64,000 bases of DNA. It comes from Pseudomonas aestuarii (GTDB lineage Bacteria > Pseudomonadota > Gammaproteobacteria > Pseudomonadales > Pseudomonadaceae). The position numbers and the translations under genes are program-made. Shown piece after piece: positions 44,258 through 53,075 of this stretch. Each line of letters starts with the position of its first letter. The first letter of the stretch is position 1. Under the pieces are notes generated by a model. That model worked only from the letters and a program-made list of their open reading frames with translations, was not told the origin of the DNA and did no database searches. The DNA lies in NCBI RefSeq assembly GCF_027988105.1, contig NZ_JAQJZJ010000009.1, positions 124,001 to 188,000 of the forward strand, written 5' to 3'.

Positions 44258-44827
44258 TCAGCCGCTGAAACGCGCCTCCAGTTCTTGCTTGAGCACCGGC
44301 CATTGCTGGTCGGTGATGCTGTACAGCACGCTGTCGTCCAGGCGCCCGTCGGCCAGCCGGCGATGATTGCGCAGCACGCCCTCGCGTTGCGCGCCGAGTT
44401 TTTCGATGGCACGCTGCGAACGCAGGTTGCTGGCGGCGGTTTTCAACTGCACCCGGACCATGCGCCAATTTTCGAAGGCATGGCGCAGCATCAGGAACTT
44501 GACCATGAGGTTCAGGCCGGTGCCGTGCTGACTGTGATCGAGCCAGGTCCAGCCAATTTCGGCGGCGGGCAGCGCCGGCATGAAGTCGCCGAAACGGGTC
44601 GTGCCCACCAGCTGGTCGCCGAGGCGAATGACGAACGGCAGCGCCCTGCCTTCACGCTGATCGATCAGACCCTGGCGGTACCAATCGAGGCGCTGGGCGC
44701 CACTCATATGGATCAGCTCCTGACGATTGGCTTCGGCCAGGGCGACCAGCGCCGGGATATCGGCATCGAGCATCGGTTCGATACGCAGCGCGCCGCGCTG
44801 CAGGGTAATCAATTGCGGCTTGAACAT
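44258..44827 (-). CDS. GNAT acetyltransferase, RimJ/RimL type
   Basis: This 189-residue protein has RIEPMLDADIPALVALAEAN at the N-terminus, a GTTRFGDF strand, EIGWTWLDHSQHGTGLN, and the acetyl-CoA region AFENWRMVRVQLKTAASNLRSQRAIEKLGAQREGVLRNHRRL. Such proteins acetylate N-termini or small amines. A GGAGGG site precedes the ATG. It is the first gene of a GNAT-AraC unit. Confidence 0.87.
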   Translation of the reverse strand: MFKPQLITLQRGALRIEPMLDADIPALVALAEANRQELIHMSGAQRLDWYRQGLIDQREGRALPFVIRLGDQLVGTTRFGDFMPALPAAEIGWTWLDHSQHGTGLNLMVKFLMLRHAFENWRMVRVQLKTAASNLRSQRAIEKLGAQREGVLRNHRRLADGRLDDSVLYSITDQQWPVLKQELEARFSG

Positions 44828-45075
44828 GGGGTCCCTCCTCCGACTAGGCGCAAGCGCGCCACGCTATCAGGGCAGGCGCCCGGCGACAATTACCAGGAGG
44901 GAGCAGCCGACGGTTTTTTGTCCCTGCCTGCGACCTTGGTCGCGCCTGACGGCACGGCACTTTACTGCGACACTGCTGAGGATTCATTTGAAGTATGGTC
45001 TCGTCACAAAGGGGCTGTAGTCAGCACCTGAATTAAGACCGGGCAAGTCCCATATAGTTTGCTGTCGGAGTACCC

Positions 45076-48000
45076 ATGTCGTTGTCCAGCGGGCTGATCG
45101 CTGCAGTCGCCTTGACCTATATGGCCATTCTGTTCGCCATCGCCTTTTATGGCGACCGCCGCCGCGCGCCCTTGCCGCCGCGCATGCGCGCCTGGGTCTA
45201 CAGCCTGTCGCTGGCGGTGTACTGCACCAGCTGGACCTTCTTCGGCGCAGTCGGCCAGGCTGCCGAGCAGCTCTGGTCATTTCTGCCGATCTACCTCGGG
45301 CCGATCATCCTCATGCTGTTCGCCCCCTGGGTGCTGCGCAAGATGGTGATGATCAGCAAAGAGGAGAACATCACCTCGATCGCGGACTTCATTGCGGCGC
45401 GCTACGGTAAATCCCAGGCCCTGGCGATAGTCGTGGCATTGATCTGCCTGGTCGGCGTGTTGCCCTATATCGCCCTGCAGCTCAAGGGCATCGTGCTCGG
45501 CGTCAACCTGCTGATCGGCGCGGGCGCCGACTCCGTGGGCACCCGCGCGCAGGACACCGCGCTGATCGTCTCGCTGGTGCTGGCGCTGTTTACCATCCTG
45601 TTTGGCACCCGCAACCTGGACGTCACCGAGCATCACCGCGGCATGGTGCTGGCGATCGCCTTCGAATCGATTGTCAAACTGCTGGCCTTCCTCGCTGTCG
45701 GCGCCTTCGTCACCTACGGCCTCTATAACGGTTTCGGCGACCTGTTCGACCAGGCCCGCAGCACCCCCGCACTCGACGATTTCTGGGCCGAGGCGGTGAA
45801 CTGGCCAGCCATGATGACGCTGACCGGTATATCGATGATCGCCATCATCTGCCTGCCGCGACAGTTCCACGTCACCGTGGTGGAAAACATCGAACCGCGG
45901 GACCTGCGCCTGGCCCGCTGGGTGTTCCCGGCGTACCTGCTGCTCGCCGCGCTGTTCGTCGTACCCATTGCCCTGGCCGGACAGATGCTGCTGCCGGCCG
46001 GGGTGAGCCCGGACTCCTTCGTCATCAGCCTGCCGCTGGCCCAGGCGCACCCGGCTCTCGCCGTGCTGGCGTTCATCGGCGGCGCCTCGGCCGCCACCGG
46101 CATGGTCATCGTCGCCTCGGTGGCACTGTCGACCATGATCTCCAACGACATGCTGCTGCCCTGGCTGTTGCATCGGCAGAACACCGAGCGACCCTTCGAG
46201 GCCTTCCGCCACTGGATGCTCACGGCGCGCCGGGTGAGCATCGTGCTGATCCTGCTGCTGGCCTATGTCTGCTACCGCCTGCTGGGCTCCAACGCCAGCC
46301 TGGCGACCATTGGCCAGGTCTCGTTCGCCGCCATCAGCCAGTTGGCGCCGGCGATGTTCGGCGCCCTGGTATGGAAGCAGGCCAACCGCCGCGGCGTATT
46401 TGCCGGGATGGGCTTCGGTGCGCTGATCTGGTTCTACACCCTGATCATGCCGCTGGTGGCACGCAGCCTCGGCTGGTCGCTGGACAGCCTGCCCGGCCTG
46501 CAAGGCCTGCTCTACGCGCCGATCGGCTTCGAGGTCGACCCCCTGACCCGCGGCGTGGTGCTGTCGCTGGCCGGTAACTTCTTGCTGTTCGCCTGGGTGT
46601 CCTACTTCTCCCGCACGCGGGTTTCCGAACACTGGCAAGCCGGCCGTTTCATCGGTCACGACTTCGGTGCCAAACCGAGCAACCGCAGCCTGCTGGCGGT
46701 GCAGGTCAACGACTTGCTGATACTGGCCAGCCGCTTCGTCGGCGCGGAGCGTGCGCAACAGAGTTTTACCCGCTGCGCCCTCCGCCAGGGCCAGAGCCTC
46801 AACCCCAACCTGCCGGCCAACAGCGAGTGGATCGCCCACACCGAACGCCTGCTCGCCGGGGTACTCGGCGCCTCCTCGACCCGTGCGGTGGTCAAGGCGG
46901 CCATCGAGGGGCGCGAGATGCAGGTCGAGGATGTGGTGCGCATCGTCGACGAAGCCAGCGAGGTGCTGCAGTTCAACCGTGCCCTGCTGCAAGGGGCGAT
47001 CGAGAACATCACCCAGGGCATCAGCGTGGTCGACCAGTCGCTGCGCCTGGTGGCCTGGAATCACCGCTACGTCGAGCTGTTCGACTACCCTGACGGTCTA
47101 GTCTACGTCGGCCGACCGATCGCCGAGATCATCCGTTTCAACGCCGATCGCGGCATGCTCGGCGTCGGCGATGTCGAGGAGAACATCGCCAAGCGCCTGC
47201 ACTGGATGCGCCAGGGCACCGCGCACAGTTACGAGCGCACCTTCCCCAACGGCCGGGTGATCGAGCTGATCGGCAACCCGATGCCCGGCGGCGGTTTCGT
47301 CATGAGCTTCACCGACATCACCGAGTTCCGCGAGGCCGAACGCGCGCTCAAGGACGCCAACGAAGGCCTGGAACAGCGGGTCGCCGCGCGCACCTTTGAG
47401 CTGTCGCAACTGAATCAGGCGCTGACCGAGGCCAAGGGCGTGGCCGAGGCGGCCAACCAGTCGAAAACCCGCTTTCTCGCCGCCGTCAGCCACGACCTGA
47501 TGCAGCCCCTGAATGCCGCGCGGCTGTTCTCCGCTGCCCTCTCCCACCAGGAGGACGCACTGCCGCGCGAGGCCAAGGAACTGGTGCGCCACCTGGACAG
47601 CTCGCTGCGTTCGGCCGAAGACCTGATCAGCGACCTGCTGGACATCTCGCGCCTGGAGAATGGCCGCATCACCCCGGACCGCAACGCCTTCGTCCTCAAC
47701 AGTCTGTTCGACACCCTGGGCGCCGAGTTCAAGGTACTGGCCGCCGAATGCGGCGTCGACTTCCGCCTGCGCGGCAGTCGCCTGCGCGTGGACAGCGACA
47801 GCAAACTGCTGCGCCGGGTGCTGCAGAACTTTCTCACCAACGCCTTCCGCTACGCCAAGGGTCGCGTGCTGCTGGGCGTGCGCCGCTCAGGCGGGCAACT
47901 GCGCCTGGAAGTCTGGGATCGCGGCCCGGGTATCCCGGAAGACAAGCGCAAGGTCATCTTCGAGGAATTCAAGCGCCTGGACAGCCACCAGACCCGCGCC

Positions 48001-48552
48001 GAAAAAGGCCTCGGCCTCGGCCTGGCAATTGCCGACGGCCTGTGCCGGGTGCTCGAGCACAAGCTGGAGGTGCAGTCCTGGCCGGGCAAGGGCAGCGTGT
48101 TCAGCGTCACCGTGCCGCTGGCCCGCACCCCGGCCGCCAAGCCCAAGCAGGCCAGCGCCGAACTCAACGGCCAGCTGCTGACCGGCAGTCAGGTGCTGTG
48201 CATCGACAACGAGGACAGCATCCTTACTGGCATGCACAGCCTGCTGTCACGCTGGGGTTGCCAGGTTTGGACCGCGCGCAATCGCCTGGAATGCGAACAC
48301 CTGCTCAGCGAGGATGTGCGCCCGCAACTGGCCCTGATCGACTACCACCTCGACGAAGGCGAAACCGGTACCGAGTTGATGGCCTGGCTGCGCACCCGCC
48401 TGGGCGAGCCGGTGCCCGGCGTGGTGATCAGCGCCGACGGCCGCCCCGAACTGATTGCCGAAGTCCACGCCGCTGGCCTCGACTACCTGGCCAAGCCAGT
48501 CAAACCCGCTGCCTTGCGTGCCCTGCTCAGCCGCCACCTGACGTTGCGCTAG
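45076..48552 (+). CDS. Hybrid sensor histidine kinase with sodium/solute-symporter-like N-terminus
   Basis: In this 1158-residue membrane kinase residues 1-515 are a 12-13-helix SSS (PutP-like) domain. A STAC-type linker (about 535-620, LLAVQVNDLLILASRFVGAERAQQSF), a PAS domain (about 640-755), coiled coil and a HisKA box with His806 (FLAAVSHDLMQPLNAARL) follow. The ATPase (N box NFLTNAFRYAKGR, G box WDRGPGIP, GLGLGLAIADGL) and a receiver with phospho-acceptor Asp1089 and Lys in LAKPVKP complete it. The layout matches CbrA-like and ErcS-like kinases that sense a solute. No DNA-binding response regulator is encoded beside it. A GGAG site precedes the start. Confidence 0.9.
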   Translation: MSLSSGLIAAVALTYMAILFAIAFYGDRRRAPLPPRMRAWVYSLSLAVYCTSWTFFGAVGQAAEQLWSFLPIYLGPIILMLFAPWVLRKMVMISKEENITSIADFIAARYGKSQALAIVVALICLVGVLPYIALQLKGIVLGVNLLIGAGADSVGTRAQDTALIVSLVLALFTILFGTRNLDVTEHHRGMVLAIAFESIVKLLAFLAVGAFVTYGLYNGFGDLFDQARSTPALDDFWAEAVNWPAMMTLTGISMIAIICLPRQFHVTVVENIEPRDLRLARWVFPAYLLLAALFVVPIALAGQMLLPAGVSPDSFVISLPLAQAHPALAVLAFIGGASAATGMVIVASVALSTMISNDMLLPWLLHRQNTERPFEAFRHWMLTARRVSIVLILLLAYVCYRLLGSNASLATIGQVSFAAISQLAPAMFGALVWKQANRRGVFAGMGFGALIWFYTLIMPLVARSLGWSLDSLPGLQGLLYAPIGFEVDPLTRGVVLSLAGNFLLFAWVSYFSRTRVSEHWQAGRFIGHDFGAKPSNRSLLAVQVNDLLILASRFVGAERAQQSFTRCALRQGQSLNPNLPANSEWIAHTERLLAGVLGASSTRAVVKAAIEGREMQVEDVVRIVDEASEVLQFNRALLQGAIENITQGISVVDQSLRLVAWNHRYVELFDYPDGLVYVGRPIAEIIRFNADRGMLGVGDVEENIAKRLHWMRQGTAHSYERTFPNGRVIELIGNPMPGGGFVMSFTDITEFREAERALKDANEGLEQRVAARTFELSQLNQALTEAKGVAEAANQSKTRFLAAVSHDLMQPLNAARLFSAALSHQEDALPREAKELVRHLDSSLRSAEDLISDLLDISRLENGRITPDRNAFVLNSLFDTLGAEFKVLAAECGVDFRLRGSRLRVDSDSKLLRRVLQNFLTNAFRYAKGRVLLGVRRSGGQLRLEVWDRGPGIPEDKRKVIFEEFKRLDSHQTRAEKGLGLGLAIADGLCRVLEHKLEVQSWPGKGSVFSVTVPLARTPAAKPKQASAELNGQLLTGSQVLCIDNEDSILTGMHSLLSRWGCQVWTARNRLECEHLLSEDVRPQLALIDYHLDEGETGTELMAWLRTRLGEPVPGVVISADGRPELIAEVHAAGLDYLAKPVKPAALRALLSRHLTLR

Positions 48553-48895
48553 GGTCTGTCTCGCAACAATCCATTGCTCAAGCAGCTGCGGCTGACCTGT
48601 GCAGGGTGCGCGGGGCCGCCTAGGCGGTACGCAGCACTGGCCAGCGGGTGCGTGGTGCGCGCGGCGCACCCAGCGAGACGGCGTCATCGACAGCCTACTT
48701 CTTGCGGTTGCACACCAGGCCGGCAACCGCTCGCGGCTGGAGCCCCCCCACACAAGAGGTAACCCGCGTTCCCCGTGGAAGCGGCTGCAGCCGCGATTGC
48801 CAGCGGCCGCGACGCTCGCCCACTGACCTGCCGCAATGCGCCACGTTCGCCCACTGGCTAAACTGCCAACAACCCGCCTCGCCCAAGGACGCGCC
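48553..48895. other. Intergenic region with a REP-like palindrome
   Basis: There is no credible gene in these 343 bases. GCGGCTGCAGCCGC (48781-48794) is a perfect palindrome within GTGGAAGCGGCTGCAGCCGC, followed by CGGCCGCGACGCTCG. This resembles the GTGGGAGCGG...GCGACGCTCGC dispersed repeats of Pseudomonas. A second inverted repeat (GGGTGCG...CGCACCC) lies near 48644-48671. The promoter of the following gene presumably lies here, but I cannot place it. Confidence 0.5.
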
Positions 48896-50152
48896 ATGCC
48901 CGAGACCCTGGATACCCTGTTGAACTTCGCCAGCGCCCTGGCCGTCGGCCTGTTGATCGGCGCCGAGCGTGGCTGGCACCAGCGCAAAGTAGAGGAAGGC
49001 GGCCGTGTCGCTGGCATCCGCACCTTTGCCCTCAGCGCCCTGCTCGGCGGCTTCGCCCAACTGCTGGGTGTGCACTTCGGCGAGGCGGCCTGGGCGGTCG
49101 TCTTCGTCGGCTTCGCCGCCTTGGTCATCACCTCGTACGTGATCGAAACGGAACAGCACAACGACCTGGGTATGACCAGCAAGGTGGCGCAATTGATCAC
49201 CTTTCTACTCGGCAGCCTGGCGGTAGCCGGGTATACGCCTCTGGCCGCCTCCGGCGCCGTGGCGGTGGCTCTGCTGCTGAGCCTAAAGCGAGTCATGCAC
49301 TACTCGCTGCAGCAGCTGAGCGAGCGCGAACTGTCCGGTGCGCTCCAGCTGCTGTTCATCTCCCTGGTAATACTGCCTGCCCTGCCCAATCAGGCTTATG
49401 GTCCCTGGCAGATATTCAATCCCTATATCACCTGGTGGATGGTGGTACTGATCGCCGGCCTGGGTTTCGCCGCCTATGTGGCCATTCGCCTGGTCGGCAC
49501 CCGCCATGGCCTGCTGATCACCGCCCTGCTGGGCGGCATCGTCTCCTCCACCGCGATGACCATCACCCTCGCCCGCCTGAACCAGGAGCGCGGCCTGCAC
49601 GCCATGCTGGCCTGCGGGTTGCTGGCGACCTCGGCCCTGATGTTTCCCCGCGTGCTGCTGGAAGTCGGCCTGGTCAATTCCCAGCTGTTGCCACGACTGA
49701 TCTGGCCGCTGGGCGTGGCGGCTCTGGTCTATGCCGGGGGGGCGCTGATGTATTTCCGTCTGGCTGGCGACCCGCGCGAGGAAAGCGCCGAACCGCCGCT
49801 GAAGAACCCCTTCGAACTGGCTCCCGCGTTGCGCTTCGCGCTGCTGCTGGTGCTGATCCTGTTCCTCGTCGAGGCGGCGCGGCGCGGGCTGGGTGACGTC
49901 GGCGTCTATCTGGTGGCGCTGCTCTCCGGGCTGGCCGATGTCGACCCCATTACCCTGTCCCTGGCCCGTAACGCCAAGACCGAGCTGCTCCCCCAAGTCG
50001 CGGTGCACGGCATCTTCCTCGCGGCCCTGAGCAACAGCCTGGTGAAGGGCGTGCTGATCGCCGTGATCGGCGGCCGCGAACTGGCCCTGCGTACCCTGCC
50101 GGTGATGGCCGCCGGCCTGCTGGCGGGTGCGGCAGTACTGCTGCTGGTTTGA
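48896..50152 (+). CDS. MgtC/DUF4010-family membrane protein
   Basis: This 418-residue protein has about 11-12 hydrophobic helices. The N-terminal half carries the MgtC-like signature LALAVGLLIGAERGW-type (FASALAVGLLIGAERGWHQRK) and GIRTFALSALLGGFAQLLG. The C-terminal half is a DUF4010-type domain (SGLADVDPITLSLARNA). MgtC relatives affect magnesium starvation survival and the F-type ATP synthase, but this larger group is uncharacterised. The start at 48896 was chosen for its MPETLDTLLNFA N-terminus. Confidence 0.83.
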   Translation: MPETLDTLLNFASALAVGLLIGAERGWHQRKVEEGGRVAGIRTFALSALLGGFAQLLGVHFGEAAWAVVFVGFAALVITSYVIETEQHNDLGMTSKVAQLITFLLGSLAVAGYTPLAASGAVAVALLLSLKRVMHYSLQQLSERELSGALQLLFISLVILPALPNQAYGPWQIFNPYITWWMVVLIAGLGFAAYVAIRLVGTRHGLLITALLGGIVSSTAMTITLARLNQERGLHAMLACGLLATSALMFPRVLLEVGLVNSQLLPRLIWPLGVAALVYAGGALMYFRLAGDPREESAEPPLKNPFELAPALRFALLLVLILFLVEAARRGLGDVGVYLVALLSGLADVDPITLSLARNAKTELLPQVAVHGIFLAALSNSLVKGVLIAVIGGRELALRTLPVMAAGLLAGAAVLLLV

Positions 50153-50327
50153 GCCGCGGTCGTAGCAGTGGTCGGGCTAGGCTCCGCCTCAGCCCTGGGT
50201 TGTGGAAATATCGAGCGCCGTAGCGAGACCGTCTCCAGGCGTTCGGCCAGCGCAACGCCAGCAGCGGGCGTCAGGCGGCGAAGGGGTTTTCACAGCCGCT
50301 CAGGCAAGCTTCACCGTTACGCGTAGC

Positions 50328-51815
50328 CTACTCAGCCGTCTCATCCAACACCGCCACCCCAGCCGCCTGTTCGAGCAACTCGGGGGGCAGGCTCTTGCTC
50401 GCGCGGGCGCCAAGCAGCTTGAGATTCTCCACCCGACTGATGATATTGCCGCGACCGTCGCACAGCTTGTTGCGCGCCGCGGCATAGGCCTTGTCCAGTT
50501 GTTGCAGGCGCGCACCGACTTCATCCAGATCCTGGATGAACGCGACGAACTTGTCGTACAGCGCCCCGGCGCGTTCGGCGATCTCGCGCGCGTTCTGACC
50601 TTGCCGCTCCTGGCGCCAGAGGCTGTCGATCACCCGCAGGGTCGCCAGCAGGGTGGTCGGACTGACGATCACGATGTTCTGCTCGAAGGCCTCCTGGAAC
50701 AGGCCGGTGTCGGCCTGCAGTGCCGCGGCGAAGGCGGCCTCGATCGGCACGAACAAGAGCACGAAATCCAGACTGTGCAGCCCTTCCAGGCGCTGGTAAT
50801 CCTTCAGCGACAACCCCTTCAAATGGCCACGCAACGACAGCACATGCTGCTTCAGGGCCTGCTGCCTGGCTGGCTCGTCTGCGCCGGCGATATATTGCTG
50901 ATAGGCCGTCAGGCTGACCTTGGCATCCACCACCACCTGCCGGTCGCCGGGCAACTGGATCAGCACATCGGGCTGGAAACGCTGGCCGTCGGCGCTCTTC
51001 AGGCTGACCTGGGTCTGGTATTCGCGGCCCTTCTCCAGCCCGGCATGTTCCAGCACCCGCTCCAGCACCAGCTCGCCCCAGTTGCCCTGGGTCTTCTGCC
51101 CTTGCAGGGCGCGGGTCAGGTTGGTCGCTTCATCGCCCAGACGCTGATTGAGCTGCTGCAGACGCTCAAGCTCCTTGCCCAGGGAGAAGCGCTCGCGGGC
51201 TTCCTGCTGGTAGCTCTCCTCGACGCGTTTTTCGAAGGACTGGATGCGTTCCTTGAGCGGATCGAGCAACTGACCGAGGCGCTGCTGGCTGGTCTCGGCA
51301 AAGCGCTGCTCGCGCTCGTCGAAGATCTTCCCGGCCAGCTCGGCGAACTGTGCACGCAGCTCATCGCGCGAGCCCTGCAGGTCGTCCAGGCGCTGCTGGT
51401 GGTTACCCTGCTGCTCGCGCAACTCGGCACTCAGGGCCGCCCGCTCGGCGCTCAGGCGACGCAATTCGGCTTCCTGCTGTTCTCGCTGCTGCTGCCAGGC
51501 CAGGGCGGCCTCGCGGGCGATCTGCCGTTCGTGTTGCAGCAGTTCGGTCTCGCGCCGCTTGGCCGCCAACTCGGCTTGCTGGTCGGCCTTGATCTCGCTG
51601 ATCTCGGCGAGCTCAAGGCGGCATTCATCGAGCTGCGCGCCCAGGCCGGCCTGCGCCAACTGCGCGCTGCTCAGGCGCTCCTGCAAGAGGCTGGATTCGA
51701 GTTGCGCACTGGCCGCTCGTCGCTGCAGTGACCAGGCCAGCGCCAGCAGCGGCACGCCCATAGCGGCCAAGCCGAGCAGCAGCGCAGGCAGCTGGGAAGG
51801 TAAATCGATTGGCAT
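50328..51815 (-). CDS. rmuC: DNA recombination protein RmuC
   Basis: This 495-residue protein has one N-terminal transmembrane helix (ALLLGLAAMGVPLLALAW), a long coiled coil (about 30-215), and the conserved RmuC nuclease-like domain (GNWGELVLERVLEHAGLEKGREYQTQ, FQPDVLIQLPGDRQVVVDAKVSLTAY, FVPIEAAF). In E. coli loss of RmuC raises inversion at short repeats. It is convergent with the MgtC-type gene; the 175 bases between show no clear terminator. Confidence 0.92.
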   Translation of the reverse strand: MPIDLPSQLPALLLGLAAMGVPLLALAWSLQRRAASAQLESSLLQERLSSAQLAQAGLGAQLDECRLELAEISEIKADQQAELAAKRRETELLQHERQIAREAALAWQQQREQQEAELRRLSAERAALSAELREQQGNHQQRLDDLQGSRDELRAQFAELAGKIFDEREQRFAETSQQRLGQLLDPLKERIQSFEKRVEESYQQEARERFSLGKELERLQQLNQRLGDEATNLTRALQGQKTQGNWGELVLERVLEHAGLEKGREYQTQVSLKSADGQRFQPDVLIQLPGDRQVVVDAKVSLTAYQQYIAGADEPARQQALKQHVLSLRGHLKGLSLKDYQRLEGLHSLDFVLLFVPIEAAFAAALQADTGLFQEAFEQNIVIVSPTTLLATLRVIDSLWRQERQGQNAREIAERAGALYDKFVAFIQDLDEVGARLQQLDKAYAAARNKLCDGRGNIISRVENLKLLGARASKSLPPELLEQAAGVAVLDETAE

Positions 51816-51884
51816 AAGCGGCTCCGCGCAAGATTGCCGGGCAGTATACCCAGCCCGGCCCCGCGCAGAACGTTCAGGCGGGGA

Positions 51885-52292
51885 TCAGAGACCGGCCAGC
51901 AGTTGCTTGGCTTCAGCCGAACCCTGGGCGGCGGCCAGCTCCAGCCAGTGCCGTGCCTGCACGGGCTCATTGCGGCGCGGCTGGCTGTACAGCCGGCCCA
52001 GCTCCAGTTGGGCGCGGCGATCGCCGGAACGTGCAGCCTGGCGCAGCAATTCGAAGCCGATACGCCGATCACGGGTATTGCCACAGTCGCGGCAGAGCAA
52101 TTGCCCCAGCCGGCTCTGGGCCAGCACCACACCCTCACGCGCCGGCTGCTTGAGCAACTGGCCGGCGAAGCGTTTGACGCTTGGCGCATGACCGAAGCGC
52201 GGGCTGTCCAGCAGCCAGAGCGCAACACGAAGTGGCAAGCGAGGACTGGCAGCGGATGTTGCAGCGGATAAACGGGGCAATGCGCGTGACAT
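51885..52292 (-). CDS. Sel1-repeat protein
   Basis: This 135-residue protein has two to three Sel1-like repeats (AQSRLGQLLCRDCGNTRDRRIGFELLRQAARSGDRRAQLELGRLYSQPRRNEPVQARHWLELAAAQGSAEAKQLL). The N-terminus is basic and hydrophobic (LPLRVALWLLDSPRF) and could be a signal or anchor. Sel1 repeats mediate protein contacts, and no specific partner is indicated. The gene precedes rmuC on the same strand with a 69-base gap. Confidence 0.8.
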   Translation of the reverse strand: MSRALPRLSAATSAASPRLPLRVALWLLDSPRFGHAPSVKRFAGQLLKQPAREGVVLAQSRLGQLLCRDCGNTRDRRIGFELLRQAARSGDRRAQLELGRLYSQPRRNEPVQARHWLELAAAQGSAEAKQLLAGL

Positions 52293-52395
52293 AAGAAGCA
52301 GCTGTAGCGGGAAAGGCGGGCACTCTACTCCTTTTTTCGCCGAGGTAAAGCCCGGATAAAGGCACGCTAGAGCGGGCTAGAGCGAACGCTTGCGA

Positions 52396-52430
52396 CAATC
52401 CACAGAAGCTGTGGATAACTCAGTGGATAA
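52396..52430. promoter_or_regulatory. Cluster of three DnaA boxes
   Basis: CAATCCACA (52396-52404, 7 of 9 to TTATCCACA) faces TGTGGATAA (52410-52418, perfect), with a 5-bp spacer. AGTGGATAA (52422-52430, 8 of 9) follows 3 bp later in the same orientation as the second. One box inverted against two tandem boxes recalls the core of E. coli DARS elements. Confidence 0.5.
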
Positions 52431-52544
52431 CGTGGGCGCAAGACGCCTGATCGCCTATGCCATGGGGCCTGAGGTCAAACTGATGATTTTTTCACCAGCT
52501 CAAAAAAACCATATTTTTCATTGACTTAAAAAATCCCCATGCAG

Positions 52545-52557
52545 AATCAAGGATTTA
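52545..52557 (+). promoter_or_regulatory. Candidate IHF site
   Basis: AATCAAGGATTTA fits the IHF consensus WATCAANNNNTTR at every defined position. It lies about 115 bp from the DnaA boxes beside an AT-rich tract. Short consensus sites occur by chance, so support is modest. Confidence 0.35.
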
Positions 52558-53075
52558 CACCAATCACAAATTCAGCCTTGACAAGGCGCATCGCAAATGT
52601 GCACAAGTTTTTCCACCGGTGCGCCAGAACGCCCTGTTTAGGGGCATTTACCGGCCAAGATGCACGCCTCAAGCGGTCTTGCAGTGATCACTGGGCAGCA
52701 ATGGCTCTGAGTCTTCAGCCCGAGAAAAAAATTGCGCGCCACTGCCCCTCACTGACATCGCCTGACAGCCATTTTTTAGCCTGCTACCGGGTAGTTTCAT
52801 GCATATTGCCGCTAACAACCGGGTATCGCCGGCAATAGGCACACCCACGCACGATGACCTGCCCGCTTAACCCTGGCGCGGCAATGTTGGCCAGCTCATC
52901 GAACTGCGACTGATAGTCGCGGCCCTCCACCAACCGCAATAACCACCAACCGCGGCCTGGTCGATGACGGCTAGGTCAATTTATGCAACGACCCGCCAGC
53001 AGCTGATTGGCAGCCCCTGGCTCATGGGTTAACGTCCAGGCAGCACCCTGCCTTTACCACAATGGAAATGTACTC

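Larger units (their letters stand above)
52293..53075. other. 783-bp intergenic region with DnaA-box cluster and AT-rich stretch
   Basis: This is the longest non-genic stretch of the window. It holds three DnaA-box-like nonamers at 52396-52430, an AT-rich tract (about 52485-52540) with several A or T runs, and an IHF-consensus match at 52545-52557. An ORF of about 100 codons on the plus strand (52539-52838) has no recognisable protein features. A minus-strand frame (52784-52975) reads like a gene fragment but has no ATG. The ydbH promoter should lie in the last 150 bases. Confidence 0.6.

Noticed and set aside
52380..52560. Chromosomal replication origin
   Set aside because: Only three DnaA boxes are present, with no dnaA, rpmH, gyrB or gidA neighbours; a regulatory DnaA site is more likely.
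52539..52838. 99-codon open frame in the long intergenic region
   Set aside because: It has no ribosome site, no domain and poor codon choice, and it overlaps the putative IHF and AT-rich region.
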